Of a DNA stretch of 64,000 bases, positions 12,053 through 21,464 are shown in pieces. A program made the position numbers and the translations under genes. This DNA is from Theodoxus fluviatilis (lineage: Eukaryota > Mollusca > Gastropoda > Cycloneritida > Neritidae), in NCBI GenBank assembly GCA_034096865.1, contig JAWQFJ010028271.1, positions 51,189 through 115,188 on the forward strand. The letters run 5' to 3'. The notes under the pieces were generated by a model. It was given only the letters and a program-made list of their open reading frames with translations, was not told the DNA's origin and ran no database searches. Within the stretch, counting starts at the first letter, position 1; each line of letters starts with the position of its first letter.

Positions 12053-13104
12053 GTAAAGTTATGAACTTTCAAGCATCATCGTTTATATCAGCATTGCTAC
12101 AGTATTTTTTACTCTAGTTCAGTTCCTTATATCATTTTTACCTCTGTTGGTCAAATTTTAATTTCTTATCACAATTTGGGTTTCCAAACCTGTGTCTGAA
12201 AACATTGCGTGTCGTAAGGTTATGAACAATTTCCTTATTTGCCTTACTATATCCTTCCAAAATGTGTTTACAACTTCAAAATGCATTATTTTTGGTCTGT
12301 CACTTGGATGAGATTGTTTTCTTTACATTTTTAGGGCATTTTAAAGGCGTGGCTGTCAATTATTTTGAATTATTGGTCATTGGTGCTGTAATGTTATGTA
12401 CTACTACACTTTTTTAGCGATAACTTGTGATTGTTTTAAAGTACACAAAATTCAAAGGCAATGTTGTTATCCTCATCCAATAGGTGTGCTTTGGGTGTAT
12501 GAATCATGTCTCAGCTATGCAGCATTTAGATACCAGTTCATAAAAACTAATTTTGTCCCGCTGTAAAGTTATGAACAAATGAGACCAATTAGTGATTTTG
12601 CTGTTTGCTGTTGGTGTAGAAATTTGAATTTTCCCTAAATGATTGCCACATGATAACACATTTTGCATTACATGGTGATTAAGTTGATTTGCTCTTTAAT
12701 GTGGGTTATATTTTAGTTTTTTTTACTTTTGGTACACTGTAAAACCTTTTTTTAACAAAGTTGCTACATCATCCTGGTATTGAACAAAATTGCTTGCAGG
12801 ACCACTCTAAAATCTACTCCCAGTGTTAGCTGGTTGATGCATTCTAATTAAACATATATTTGACTGATAAGACCATGAGTTTTAGATGTTTATAACAAGG
12901 GCGGCTCTCAATGCTGTAAGGTTATGAACTGCTAGAAAGAGTTTTATTTTCTGCGGCTCGGTTCAGTCAATTTTCTAGAGTTTTAGTGCAGAGCCTATTA
13001 CTGTAGCTTGTTTATCGATATCAGCTGAAATTCTGATGTGATGTGACCTAAATTCCTTGTTTATGATCAATTTAATCATGTGACTTGATGTAAGGGTTAT
13101 GAAC
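12053..13104 (+). repeat. Right subterminal motif array
   Basis: The motif near GCTGTAAAGTTATGAAC recurs at about 12058, 12222, 12393 (degenerate), 12568, 12922 and 13096, all in the same orientation. Spacing is about 164-177 bp with one double-length gap where a decayed copy (near 12740) is expected. It mirrors the left array without the hairpin partners. 11747-12052 and the gaps between copies hold no gene. Confidence 0.85.
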
Positions 13105-13252
13105 AACGTTTAAGTACGTTTTCGTCCACTGTGCGGCCAATAAATGTCCGTTTTGTTTCAAATTTGTTGCGTTGGCTTTGTCATCTTTTTCTTTTTCCAC
13201 TGCAGTTCACAAAACCTGCAAATTCCACCAAAAAAAAAATGTCCGGTTTTTA

Positions 13253-13275
13253 GACGCCAATTCTGAGCCATGGCC
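13253..13275 (-). repeat. Right terminal inverted repeat
   Basis: The reverse complement of the left terminal repeat with two mismatches, followed by the ATAT target duplication at 13276-13279. Confidence 0.9.
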
Positions 13276-13558
13276 ATATTCTGTATGAGAGAAAATGCTT
13301 TGCATGAGAGAAAATATTTTGCATGAGAGAAAATATTCTGTATGAGAGAAAATGCTTTGCATGAGAGAAAATGTTTTGCATGAGAGAAAATATTTTGCAT
13401 GAGAGAAAATATTCTGTATGAGAGAAAATGCTTTGCATGAGAGAAAATATTTTGCATGAGAGAAAATATCTTGCATGAGAGAAAATGCTTTGCACGAGAG
13501 AACATATTCTGTATGGGAGAAAATGCTTTGCATGAGAGAAAATATTCTGTGTGAGAGA
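13276..13558 (+). repeat. 19-bp satellite array, right part
   Basis: About 15 copies of the same 19-bp monomer and orientation as 2748-3080. It is the other half of the array into which the 10.2-kb transposon inserted. It grades at its right end into a longer-period satellite that keeps the TATGAGAGA core. Confidence 0.95.
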
Positions 13559-14680
13559 GGGTGCACCGAGCTTGTCCCACCTTGTGTGAAAGAGGCGCCT
13601 CGGAGTCGACCATGCCGTGTATGAAAGCCTTAGGCACTACGGGGCTGTCCATGCCATGTATGAGAGAGGCGCTACGGAGTCTGACCACGCCGTCTATGAA
13701 AGATGGGCTAGCAGTGAAAGAGGCGCCTCAGAGTCGACCACGCCGTGTATGAAAGCCTTAGGCGCTACGGGGCTGTCCACACCGTGTATGAGAGAGGCGC
13801 TACGGAGTCTGACCACGCCGTGTATGAAAGAAGTGCTAGCAGTGAGAGAGGGTGCACCGAGCTTGTCCCACCTTGTGTGAAAGAGGTGCTTCGGAGTCGA
13901 CCACGCCGTGTATGAAAGCCTTAGGCGCAACGAGGCTGTCCACGCCCTGTATGAGAGAGGCGCTATGGAGTATGACCACGCCGTGTATGAAAGAAGTGCT
14001 AGCAGTGAGAGAGGGTGCACCGAGCTTGTCCCACCTTGTGTGAAAGAGGCGCTTTGGAGTCGACCTCGCAGTGTATGAAAGCCTTAGGCGCTACGGGGCT
14101 GTCCACGCAGTGTACAGACCTGCCAACCCACCATCATGCCAAAGAGTAGCATCCAGAGCTATTTGGAGTAGCATTGAAGGAATAGGCGTAGTGGAGGTTG
14201 GGGGAGGGGGGGGGGGGCGGGGGGAAAGAGATAAGGCTGTGAAGGCGGCGCGATAAGCTGAACCGGCGGCGTAAAAGCGGGGGGGAAGAGATAAGGCTGT
14301 GAAGGCGGCGCGATAAGCTGCACCGGCGGCGTGAAAGCGGGGGGGGGGGGGGGATTCTCCTTCACGGTCAAAAGTTCAAGCGCGCGGGAAAAGCGTAGTT
14401 TTATGGACAAGCGTAGCATTGTAGCAAGCATGTCGAAAGCGTAGCATGCTACGCTTAAAGCGTAGCACTTGGCAGGTCTGAGTGTATGAGAGAGGCGCTA
14501 CGGAGTCTGACCACGACGTCTATGAAAGAAGTGCTAGCAGTGAAAGGAGTGCTTGGAGCTTGTTCCACCATGAGTGAAAGGAGTGCTTGGAGCTTGTTCC
14601 ACCGTGAGTGAAAGGGGTGCTTCTGAGTATGTACTGTGTATGCAAGAAGATTTCTGGAGGCTGTCCCACTGTGAAAGAAA
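13559..14680 (+). repeat. Higher-order satellite, about 163-bp period
   Basis: Blocks starting GTGCACCGAGCTTGTCCCACC recur at 13561, 13852 and 14015. Each is built from shorter sub-units carrying TGTATGAAAG or TGTATGAGAG followed by GCGCTACGGAGTC-type sequence. The first block is a nearly doubled version with one sub-unit missing. The array is interrupted by a MITE at 14115-14480 and resumes to about 14680. Confidence 0.85.
14115..14480 (+). mobile_element. 366-bp MITE in the satellite
   Basis: Termini CAGACCTGCCAA and TTGGCAGGTCTG are inverted repeats, flanked by AGTGTA on both sides (14109-14114 and 14481-14486). Deleting the element and one flank restores the local satellite phase. The interior has two copies of a roughly 60-bp AAGGCTGTGAAGGCGGCGCG unit, poly-G runs and GTAGCAT/ATGCTAC palindromes. 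There is no coding capacity. Superfamily is uncertain because a 6-bp duplication is not diagnostic. Confidence 0.8.
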
Positions 14681-16030
14681 ACACTTCCATTCCGGCCACC
14701 TCGTGACTCCTGCGTTAGGGAGGGGAAAATGGAGACAATATTTTCCCTCTCACTCACTTCATCTCATTTCTATGTGAGTTCACTGCAATTCCGTGCATTG
14801 CTGTGCTCTTCCATCACTATTTCCTAGGAGTTATTTTCTTCGCCCAAAGCTAGTTCTGTGTGCTAGCACAGAGAGTGCCCACTGGCCGTTGCGGTCTTCC
14901 CTGATTATCTTGTTTTTTGTGTAGAAACTGCAATGCCGTTTCCAATCGTTTATTTTATTCACCCTTCATCAGCTTTGTGCCCTATCGCGAGGGGTACAGA
15001 CTGACTGTTGCTCGGTCTCGTCTTGTTTTGTTTCTTGTGTACAAACGTGCATTTATTGATTTATTCGCCCAAAGCCAGCTTTGTGCACAATCGTTGAGGG
15101 TACACACTTTCATTGTCTTGTTTTTTATATATAGTAACGCGCTATTTTTGGCAGTTATTTTCTCTTGACTTCTTTCACGTGGCCTGTCTGTGAGTGCGTG
15201 CACTTAGTTCGTTCAATGATGAGTAGCTGACCGCACTCTATGGCGGTCACTACCATTTCTTCATCAAATTAGTAGCGTTTGTAGCGACTCGTGCCTTTTT
15301 GGCTGGGAGGAGGTGTGGTTGTGACAGACTGTCTCAGGCAGTCAGGTACCGGTTACCCTCCGCGACTCGCTACATTCTGCTACACTTTAAGCGCAAAGAA
15401 AGAGCTAATTTATTTTACAATCTTTCGAGTTCATGTGTACTGTTCTAGCGCGCTCCGTTCACGAGAGACGCCTTGTGGGAGCATAGAACTTTACGTATGA
15501 GTATTTCGTATAGTCCATTCTTTTCCATCATACGAACGGAGGGGGTGCAGCCTCATTTCGCATGATCATTTCGTGCAATCCTTTCCTTTCCATTATTTGA
15601 TGGGGGGGGGAAGGCACGGACTTGTTTCCCAAATTGCCAGTTCACGCACACTTTACGCAGGCCTGGACTCCTTAATTGCGAGCCCGGCTAATAGCGGACA
15701 GTCCTCGTGTGATAGGAATAAGTGTGCGTGCAATTAATTTTCTCTGCAAGGGCTTCATGTTTGTAAACGCTTTGTCTTTGCCTACTAATATTTTGTTGTT
15801 GTATTTTACTTATTGTATGCTTTCTGTTTTGTGATATTTAACTTATGTTGGGTAACGTCGCTTGCTCTAACGTTTCAGTGGTTTATTAGTCTTCCCTTGC
15901 GGATTAATATTCCCCTGCTTGCTCATTTTTGAGTGTTTTTTGTGAGCGGTACTTGTATCTAACTGTTTTTGAGTTAAGTACTTAATTGTTTTTGAGTTTA
16001 TCAGCGCGGAAATAACTTTTTGGGGGTTAT
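14681..16030. other. Unassigned sequence with imperfect repeats
   Basis: No gene is supported. Around 14840-15130, a phrase like CGCCCAAAGC(T/C)AG followed by TTGTGC and GAGGGTACA recurs at roughly 100-200 bp, suggesting decayed tandem units. It may be the LTR or leader of an element whose 3' end lies at 16096-17055, but I cannot demonstrate that. Confidence 0.35.
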
Positions 16031-16089
16031 TTGCGGTTATCTGCTATGCTTTTTGTGTGTATGTCAATCTGTGCCTTGTGCCTATCGCG

Positions 16090-16255
16090 CAAATTGGAGG
16101 CGGACAGCCCCATCCATGGGAGACAGGGGAAATCTACCACCCCTTATGAGGCGGGTGATGCAGTTCTGCGGGTCGCAGCAATTCCCAAAGTGCGGATGAC
16201 TTTGTTGCTGCAGCAGATCCTGGAGGATGCACGCCGGTTCTTTAAGGTCCAGTAG
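16090..16255 (+). pseudogene. TatD-like nuclease C-terminus, copy A
   Basis: The frame reads LEADSPIHGRQGKSTTPYE, then AGDAVLRVAAIP, and ends ILEDARRFFKVQ-stop. This is the end of a TatD-type metal-dependent DNase: the D-S-P motif supplies a metal-binding Asp, and the final helix ends NA/DARRFF. Everything upstream in the family is missing because the similarity to copy B (37222-37472) starts near 16096. About 400 bp downstream lie a purine-rich tract and an LTR, so the ORF occupies the 3' end of an LTR element. Function is inferred from motifs only. Confidence 0.6.
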
Positions 16256-16655
16256 GCCGGCGTGCCCCTAGCATCCCAGGCGAGCAGGGTAGGTAGATAC
16301 AAGGTTAAGAGTAGAGGGACCCTACTTAGTCTTCTATGAAGACAGAATCTTACCTTGTCTAAAATTGGGGGGTGGAAATACTTTTCTTATATTTCAAAAT
16401 GTAAGCAGTTGTTAACTCTAGGGATGTAGACGGGTATGCCTGCTTGCCTCGTTCATTAGAAGATGTGTCAATTTTATCCTTTTGGGTTAATTTTGTCCTT
16501 TTGGTTTTTGTACATTGTGTCACTTTTACCCTTTTTTGCTTTTGGGACATTGGACACATCTGGGTCTAGGAAGAGCAGTCGAACCGGATGACTGAACAGC
16601 CGGGTCGCACTTTTCCTCGCGTGTGGGGTGTGTGTTTATTTTTGACGGGGGAAAG
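16256..16655 (+). other. 3' untranslated segment with polypurine tract
   Basis: This segment is closely repeated at 37475-37890. It ends with a purine run (ACGGGGGAAAG) directly before the TGTGG LTR start, which is the layout of a polypurine tract priming plus-strand synthesis. Confidence 0.6.
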
Positions 16656-17055
16656 TGTGGTAGCGAGTACTGATTAGGCTGATCAGAGTTACCTCCCGGA
16701 GACCTCAAGGTTGCCGCGAGGGGGCAGTCGACTGCGATATATGACTGTTTGTTAGGAGGCACGGGCGCCTTTTAATAGACGACCAGAGGAGAGCGGGAGA
16801 GACAGAAACGGACGCTGAGAGAGAGATACAACACGATATACGGAGGGAGACTGATATATTGCAGGCTGACACTGGCAATTGGACACAAAGAGATTGGAGG
16901 ACAGGTTGGAGAGAACGAGATTGATACGGCAGACCGTTACTAGAGCGGGCGAAGGGAGATTGCCCTGGGAGACAGAAGCGTGAAGGCGGTACACAGGAGT
17001 GCGCCAGGAATGGCGGCAATACCACATGAGTGGCAAAGTGCCTATTCTTACAACA
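16656..17055 (+). mobile_element. LTR (TGTGGTAG family), internally deleted copy
   Basis: Same ends as the LTR at 1864-2665, with about 400 bp missing between GTACACAGGAG and CCAGGAATGG. It follows a polypurine tract and the TatD-like ORF, so it is the 3' LTR of that element. No matching 5' LTR with internal sequence is in the window. Confidence 0.7.
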
Positions 17056-17240
17056 AGTCCGAGCAGCCTAGCTATGTTTGCAAAAATCTGTTTTTCATCT
17101 ACTTAATGAAAAAAAACGGCTGTTATATCGATCGATTGCAGAGATACAAGGCGCAGCAATATTGCTGTGATGATTTCTAATGAGGTTTGGTTGTCGAGTA
17201 TACTCATACATGAGATTGGGGGTAATTATGTAGATATTTA
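17056..17240. other. Spacer, nothing recognised
   Basis: Between the LTR end and the Penelope-like coding region I see no gene or clear repeat. I looked for a hammerhead-type core, which Penelope elements often carry near their ends, and did not find one. Confidence 0.4.
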
Positions 17241-17812
17241 CTGACTGCGCGCTACACGATGCAACCTTTGCATGAAAAGGAAAAACCAGAAACTACAGAA
17301 TCTGAACATTCGAGTTGAGGATAAAGATCCCATCCTGAACAGCCGGATGGCGGTGAACCTCTCTAACCACTCACTCACTCCGGCGGAGAGGGAGGTCCTG
17401 GAGGGTGGACTGAAATTCTGCCCTACAAAACCCATGGACCCCGTCAACCTCGCAGCAGACACAGAGGACTTTGTCCGTCGGCTGAGACTAGGGGAATTCT
17501 TCCATGATGACTCCCAACCTGACCACACAGGAACTCAGGATCAGTTGCCTCCTTTTGGCGGCAGAAGCAACACTAAAAGGTCTACTTTCACTCTGCCCGA
17601 AGGTCGCTGTCAGAGGTTGACTTGTATGCTCAAGCCCCAAGCACGTCAACATCCAGTTCCTCAGCCACAGCCGAAAAGTAATCCATAACCTTACCTCGAC
17701 ACAGCAGATGGCGATTAAGTCCTTGAATGCTAACAAGGACATCGTCATTAAACCTGCAGACAAGAGGGGAGCAGTCATCCTCTTGAACTGCACCGACTAC
17801 ATCAAGGAGGCC
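17241..17812 (+). pseudogene. Penelope-like element, N-terminal and early RT region
   Basis: The first frame (17272-17688) has VNLSNHSLTPAEREVLEGGL, then KFCPT and DFVRRLRLGEFF, the conserved N-terminal block of Penelope-like reverse transcriptases. A frame change follows near 17560. A later frame (17690-17812) reads LNANKDIVIKPADKRGAV with DYIKEA, the start of the RT domain. These proteins copy RNA and usually carry a C-terminal GIY-YIG nuclease, not seen here. The coding region is cut at 17812 by a 3.65-kb inserted element and resumes at 21465. Confidence 0.8.
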
Positions 17813-17871
17813 TGTCACGTTAAAAATCCCGTTCTAAAAATACATCCCGGCAAGATACTCTCATTGGTTGA

Positions 17872-19727
17872 TATTAAGGGGAGACACGGCAGTGGAAATT
17901 GATAATTTGGGTTTTCTTTGTCGATTTTGAAAACTTGCCGATTTTGCACTCTGTGACCTCTCTACATGTGGACCCGATGTTGCTTTAGTGTGAAAACGAA
18001 CTCTTTATGGGCTAAATTCAGCAATACAACATACCACCCACCTATCAAACGAGTCTTCTTGTGCAATATTTCGTCAAAATTTGCAATGTTTGGGTCTTGG
18101 CAACGGGCCTAAATTTTGAATGAACCCTTGCAAGTTAGGTATCGCTGGAAAGCGGCACATTTCGTCTACAAATTGCAAGGGACAAAACTCTTCTAGACTT
18201 CTTCTCCATAGAGCTACATGGCAGCAACGAAGAGGTAGATTGTATGAGCTCTGGTCAGCTGACGCGAATGGACCAATCGGAGAGCTGGAATCGCTACCAC
18301 AATGCAATGCGGCTTAGAGACAAAATGGCTTCCACATGCGCTGTTGCATTGTCAGTTTAAATACATTTTGCCATGCCTGGACGAAAATCGCTCACTGTAG
18401 GTGCTTTTAAACTCACGAAAAGCAAGAAAAGAAAGGAACAACTGTCAGCTGCACGAGCTGCGAAGGGAAGAAAGCCTTGTGATGTGGAATCGACGTCAGC
18501 CACGTGTGCGAACGCACTATCAGCGACTGCTACATCGTCATCGGCGGAACCAGTCCCATCTACATCGGCTGCTGAACCACTGGCGTCAAGTTCCAGCTAC
18601 AGCACACCAGCCCCCTCTACATCTGCTGATCCGGCACCATCCTCATCGCGATTGAAATTGGAGAGATTTCGAGAGGAGTATGACATGCCCAGTGCACCCG
18701 ACCGAGTGTGGATTCTGACAGAGATCGGTCAGCTCAATGAACTCATTTTGGATGCAGTGTGTTTAAAGTGCTTCGAGAATCGTCTCTCAGTACGAGCTGG
18801 CACCCCTCTTGGATTTTCTCGGGAGATGACTATGATTTGTGGACGATGTGGAGAGGTAAGAAAATGCTTTTCTTCACCTCGCATCGAAAAGAGGCAGGAG
18901 AAGAACGTGGGGTTTGAGGTGAACAGGCGTGCTGTGCTGTATTCCCACGAAATTGGTGGTGGGTATGCTGCCTTGCAAAAGTTTTGCACAGTTTTCGGCA
19001 CGCCTCTTCTCCATGGCAAAACTTTTTCCAGCATTGACAGGAGAGTCTGTGATGCTCTTGCTGAATCAGGGGAAGCCACACTGGACATGACAGTGGACTT
19101 TGTGAAAAGGCAATACAGAGAGACCTATCATTCTGGCCAACACGCAGCAGAGGAGTTCAGTGAGGATGACACAGCATGACATTGCTGCTCAGGAGGATGA
19201 AGAGGGACCAACCTTAATCATGTAGAAATCGATAGAAAATTGTGTGTTTGTGCTAGTCACTTTCTGTTTTTTTCATTTTGTAGACAGATGAGTAGTCTGT
19301 GATATTACAATGAGAATTTAATAGAAAAACATTTGGTAAATTTTGCATTTGCTGAAGATTAAAAGAATTTCAAGCCTTACACAAACAGAAAACATATAGT
19401 TAAAATTCTAGGTTGTAGAGTTTTTTTTAAACAAGATAGACAAGATGTCTTCATGTAATCTCATGAGCAACATTATTATATGCAAATTAACATTGGTTTG
19501 AAGTTGATATGTAGTCTCTTGATTTTTTTACTGATTTCTTGAAAAATACATATTTTCCCCCATTTCCGTCATAAAACTATCATTATTCTCATAAGTACAC
19601 CAGATAAAGCCTTTATTTGAATTTTTTTGTTTATTCCAAATGAACTAAATAAAAAATCAGCATCAAAATTGGAGAAATAAAAATTGGTAAAAAATGTGTA
19701 CTGTAGCTGCCAGGTCTCCCCTTAATA
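17872..19727 (+). mobile_element. Mutator-like deletion derivative
   Basis: Ends share TATTAAGGGGAGAC as an inverted repeat with weaker similarity further in (GGCAGT versus GGCAGC). It contains one 268-codon ORF related to the N-terminal part of Mutator-like transposases. I could not find a clear 8-10 bp duplication, so the exact edge (17862-17872 on the left, 19721-19727 on the right) is approximate. Confidence 0.65.
18373..19179 (+). CDS. Truncated Mutator-like transposase N-terminal protein, 268 aa
   Basis: The intact ORF starts with MPGRKSLTVGAF, continues through a basic segment (residues 15-38) and a Ser/Ala/Pro-rich linker (55-95), then a zinc-type cluster C-L-K-C at about 133-136 and C-G-R-C at about 157-160. 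Residues 177-225 (GFEVNRRAVLYSHEIGGGYA and then LQKFCTVFGTPL) match the N-terminal region of the metazoan Mutator-like transposase family. In that family the DDE catalytic domain should follow. Here MTVDF is joined straight to a short acidic tail (EEFSEDDTA-stop), so the catalytic domain seems to have been deleted with the frame kept. It could act as a DNA-binding-only protein; that is speculation. Confidence 0.6.
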   Translation: MPGRKSLTVGAFKLTKSKKRKEQLSAARAAKGRKPCDVESTSATCANALSATATSSSAEPVPSTSAAEPLASSSSYSTPAPSTSADPAPSSSRLKLERFREEYDMPSAPDRVWILTEIGQLNELILDAVCLKCFENRLSVRAGTPLGFSREMTMICGRCGEVRKCFSSPRIEKRQEKNVGFEVNRRAVLYSHEIGGGYAALQKFCTVFGTPLLHGKTFSSIDRRVCDALAESGEATLDMTVDFVKRQYRETYHSGQHAAEEFSEDDTA

Positions 19728-20622
19728 GATCTGATGTCACTTTCGCGGCACAAGCTTATTTCGCCATGCTCATTGGACAGTTGGTTCGCGCCTTTCTACA
19801 TTTGGATTTCAGAGTGTTTCCCAGGTCAATGGGCGCTTTTCCCAATATCTATTAATAGTGGGGACGATTTTGTTGATCTCTGGCCACGTGTGAGTGTAAC
19901 CAGAGATGGCCAGCACCAACCTACAGACTCCCCGTGGTAACGGCCGGCTTAACTTTGAAAATAGGTCAACCCCAGCATGGGCCTGGAGTTCCGAGTTCTG
20001 CTGTCCAGACTCGCAGAACGGATACTGGTAACAGCCAGCTTTACTTTGCAAAGAGGTCAACGCTAGCGTGGTCCTATGTCAGGAAAGTAAAACGCTCGTG
20101 ACAGTGTTCACATGTAAAGCTGCCTATGTGTTAACTGTCATGTTGGTGGTTAATAAATTTGCAGTCTTCAAAGGCACTGTTGTTTTATGCTCCTGTCTCT
20201 GTGTGTTCCTTGTTAATACTGCCATACTATAAAGCCCTACAGGTATTGTATACAGTGTTTTTTTTCTTCCGTTTTTATATGAAGGATGTGCATGTCACTG
20301 CTTTTGCATTTACATGTGTTTGCTTTTTTCTTTGTTGCCTGGTGTCAGCAGAAAGTACATCCAATACATCAGAGATTAACCAATGTCTTGGTTTCTGTTT
20401 CTCTAAAGACAGTACATTTGCAATATACAATAGTAATCTACAAGAGCATAAATGCTGTTTTCATGCAAATCCCTCACGTTCACAACAATACTAAGTATAG
20501 AACCTCATCTACTAGCCAGTTTAGCATGTACCCCAAGAGAGTAACAAAAGCTGCACCCCATGAACTGCTCAGAGAGCGGGGAAAGGGTGTGCAAAATTAG
20601 GCACACTCACTAAACACACAAA
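19728..20622. other. Interior of the 3.65-kb element, no gene
   Basis: No protein similarity. Two imperfect copies of a roughly 100-bp unit, each with GTAAC(G/A)GCC(G/A)GCTT and AGGTCAAC, lie near 19938 and 20028. Open frames to about 20600 look like chance. Confidence 0.4.
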
Positions 20623-21210
20623 TGTGACCAGCCACGACAAAACCAGTGCTAAGTCATTTGGACAAAATAGGGTTTTAATAGTTTTGAATTCTGCATGCAT
20701 TTCTGTTTGTTTTGATATAAGAATGAACAATGTGAGCTAATTAGAATAGGAGTTACAGGCATTTCAAGTTGGGTACTGAAGCAGCGGTCATTTTGAAAAA
20801 ACGATCTCAGAAGATTTACCCTCTTCAGACATTAAACACCTTAGCAACGGTATTTCAAACTCCGTTTAAAAAAAAAGCTGACCTTATTTTTCTTCGACAT
20901 CCACAGAGTGGGAACGCCGAGAGAGCGGCCTTTCTAACGGTATATAACATGAAGATGTTCTGCAAGGGTTTAGGTGTGTTTATTGCGGCTAAAATGAGGC
21001 AATTAACGCTAATTACAGGGAGCTTTTGAAACAATACATAACACAAAAATCTTTATTTTACCATCAAAATATAATTTTTCAAAATGTTTCCTTTACTGGC
21101 ATGATAGTTTGAACCATGTAGAATCTATTTTTATCAAAAAGTGAAAATCACCCAGATTGACCCTCCCTGCCTTTTCTCAGACTTAGCGCAAAATTGGGCC
21201 GCTGGTCACA
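20623..21210 (+). mobile_element. MITE-like element with TGTGACCAGC ends
   Basis: TGTGACCAGC at 20623 and its reverse complement at 21201-21210 are perfect. A second matching block, GCTAAGTC, lies about 20-25 bp inside each end. No coding sequence and no convincing target duplication are seen. It is nested in the 3.65-kb element. Confidence 0.55.
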
Positions 21211-21267
21211 AATACACTCGCATGCGTCGACTGCTGTTCTGCGAGAGAAGGGCTTGGAGGAAGAGAG

Positions 21268-21330
21268 ATGGGGGGGCGGATGGGGGGGGGGGGGGGGGGG
21301 GGGGGGGGGGAGAGGAGGGGGGGGTAGCGG
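21268..21330 (+). repeat. Poly-G tract
   Basis: Nearly unbroken G runs, broken only by short CGGAT and AGA interruptions. It is capable of quadruplex formation and prone to sequencing or assembly length error. Confidence 0.95.
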
Positions 21331-21464
21331 ATAGCGGTGTCAGTTGGTGCCTGAGGAGCTGGACAGCAGCAGTCACACACAGTTGCGTCCCTTGCTTTGG
21401 GTTTTCCAGATCTATTAAAGTATCTTGCCGAGATGTATTTTTAGAACGGGATTTTTAACATGAC

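Larger units (their letters stand above)
3081..13275 (+). mobile_element. 10.2-kb Sola-like DNA transposon with intact multi-exon transposase
   Basis: Terminal inverted repeats of 23 bp lie at 3081-3103 and 13253-13275, with two mismatches, beginning GGCC(T/A)TGGCTCAGAA. They are flanked on both sides by ATAT (3077-3080 and 13276-13279). Removing the element and one ATAT recreates the monomer sequence seen elsewhere in the host satellite (for example near 13498), so the insertion site is clear. Inside lie an 11-exon gene (3709-11746) and arrays of a motif near GCTGTAAAGTTATGAAC in both subterminal regions. A solo LTR occupies 4846-6229 in intron 1. A 4-bp duplication with a transposase rich in conserved Asp motifs agrees with the Sola superfamily (DDD transposases, 4-bp duplications). 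The superfamily assignment is inference; the structure is read directly. Confidence 0.85.
17813..21464 (+). mobile_element. 3.65-kb inverted-repeat element inserted in the Penelope RT
   Basis: Left end TGTCACGTTAAAAATCCCG and right end (reverse complement) TGTCATGTTAAAAATCCCG continue as near-perfect inverted repeats for about 48 bp. The left copy appears to resume after the nested insertion with TTAATAGATCTG near 19722. The flanks share GGCC, and removing the insert plus one GGCC keeps the Penelope frame open across the junction. No transposase of its own is visible; a Mutator-like derivative and a smaller MITE are nested inside. It is therefore a non-autonomous element of unassigned superfamily. 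Confidence 0.8.

Noticed and set aside
20159..20600. ORFs of 104-111 codons as a gene
   Set aside because: No similarity, no splice signals that extend them, and they lie in the interior of a non-autonomous element.
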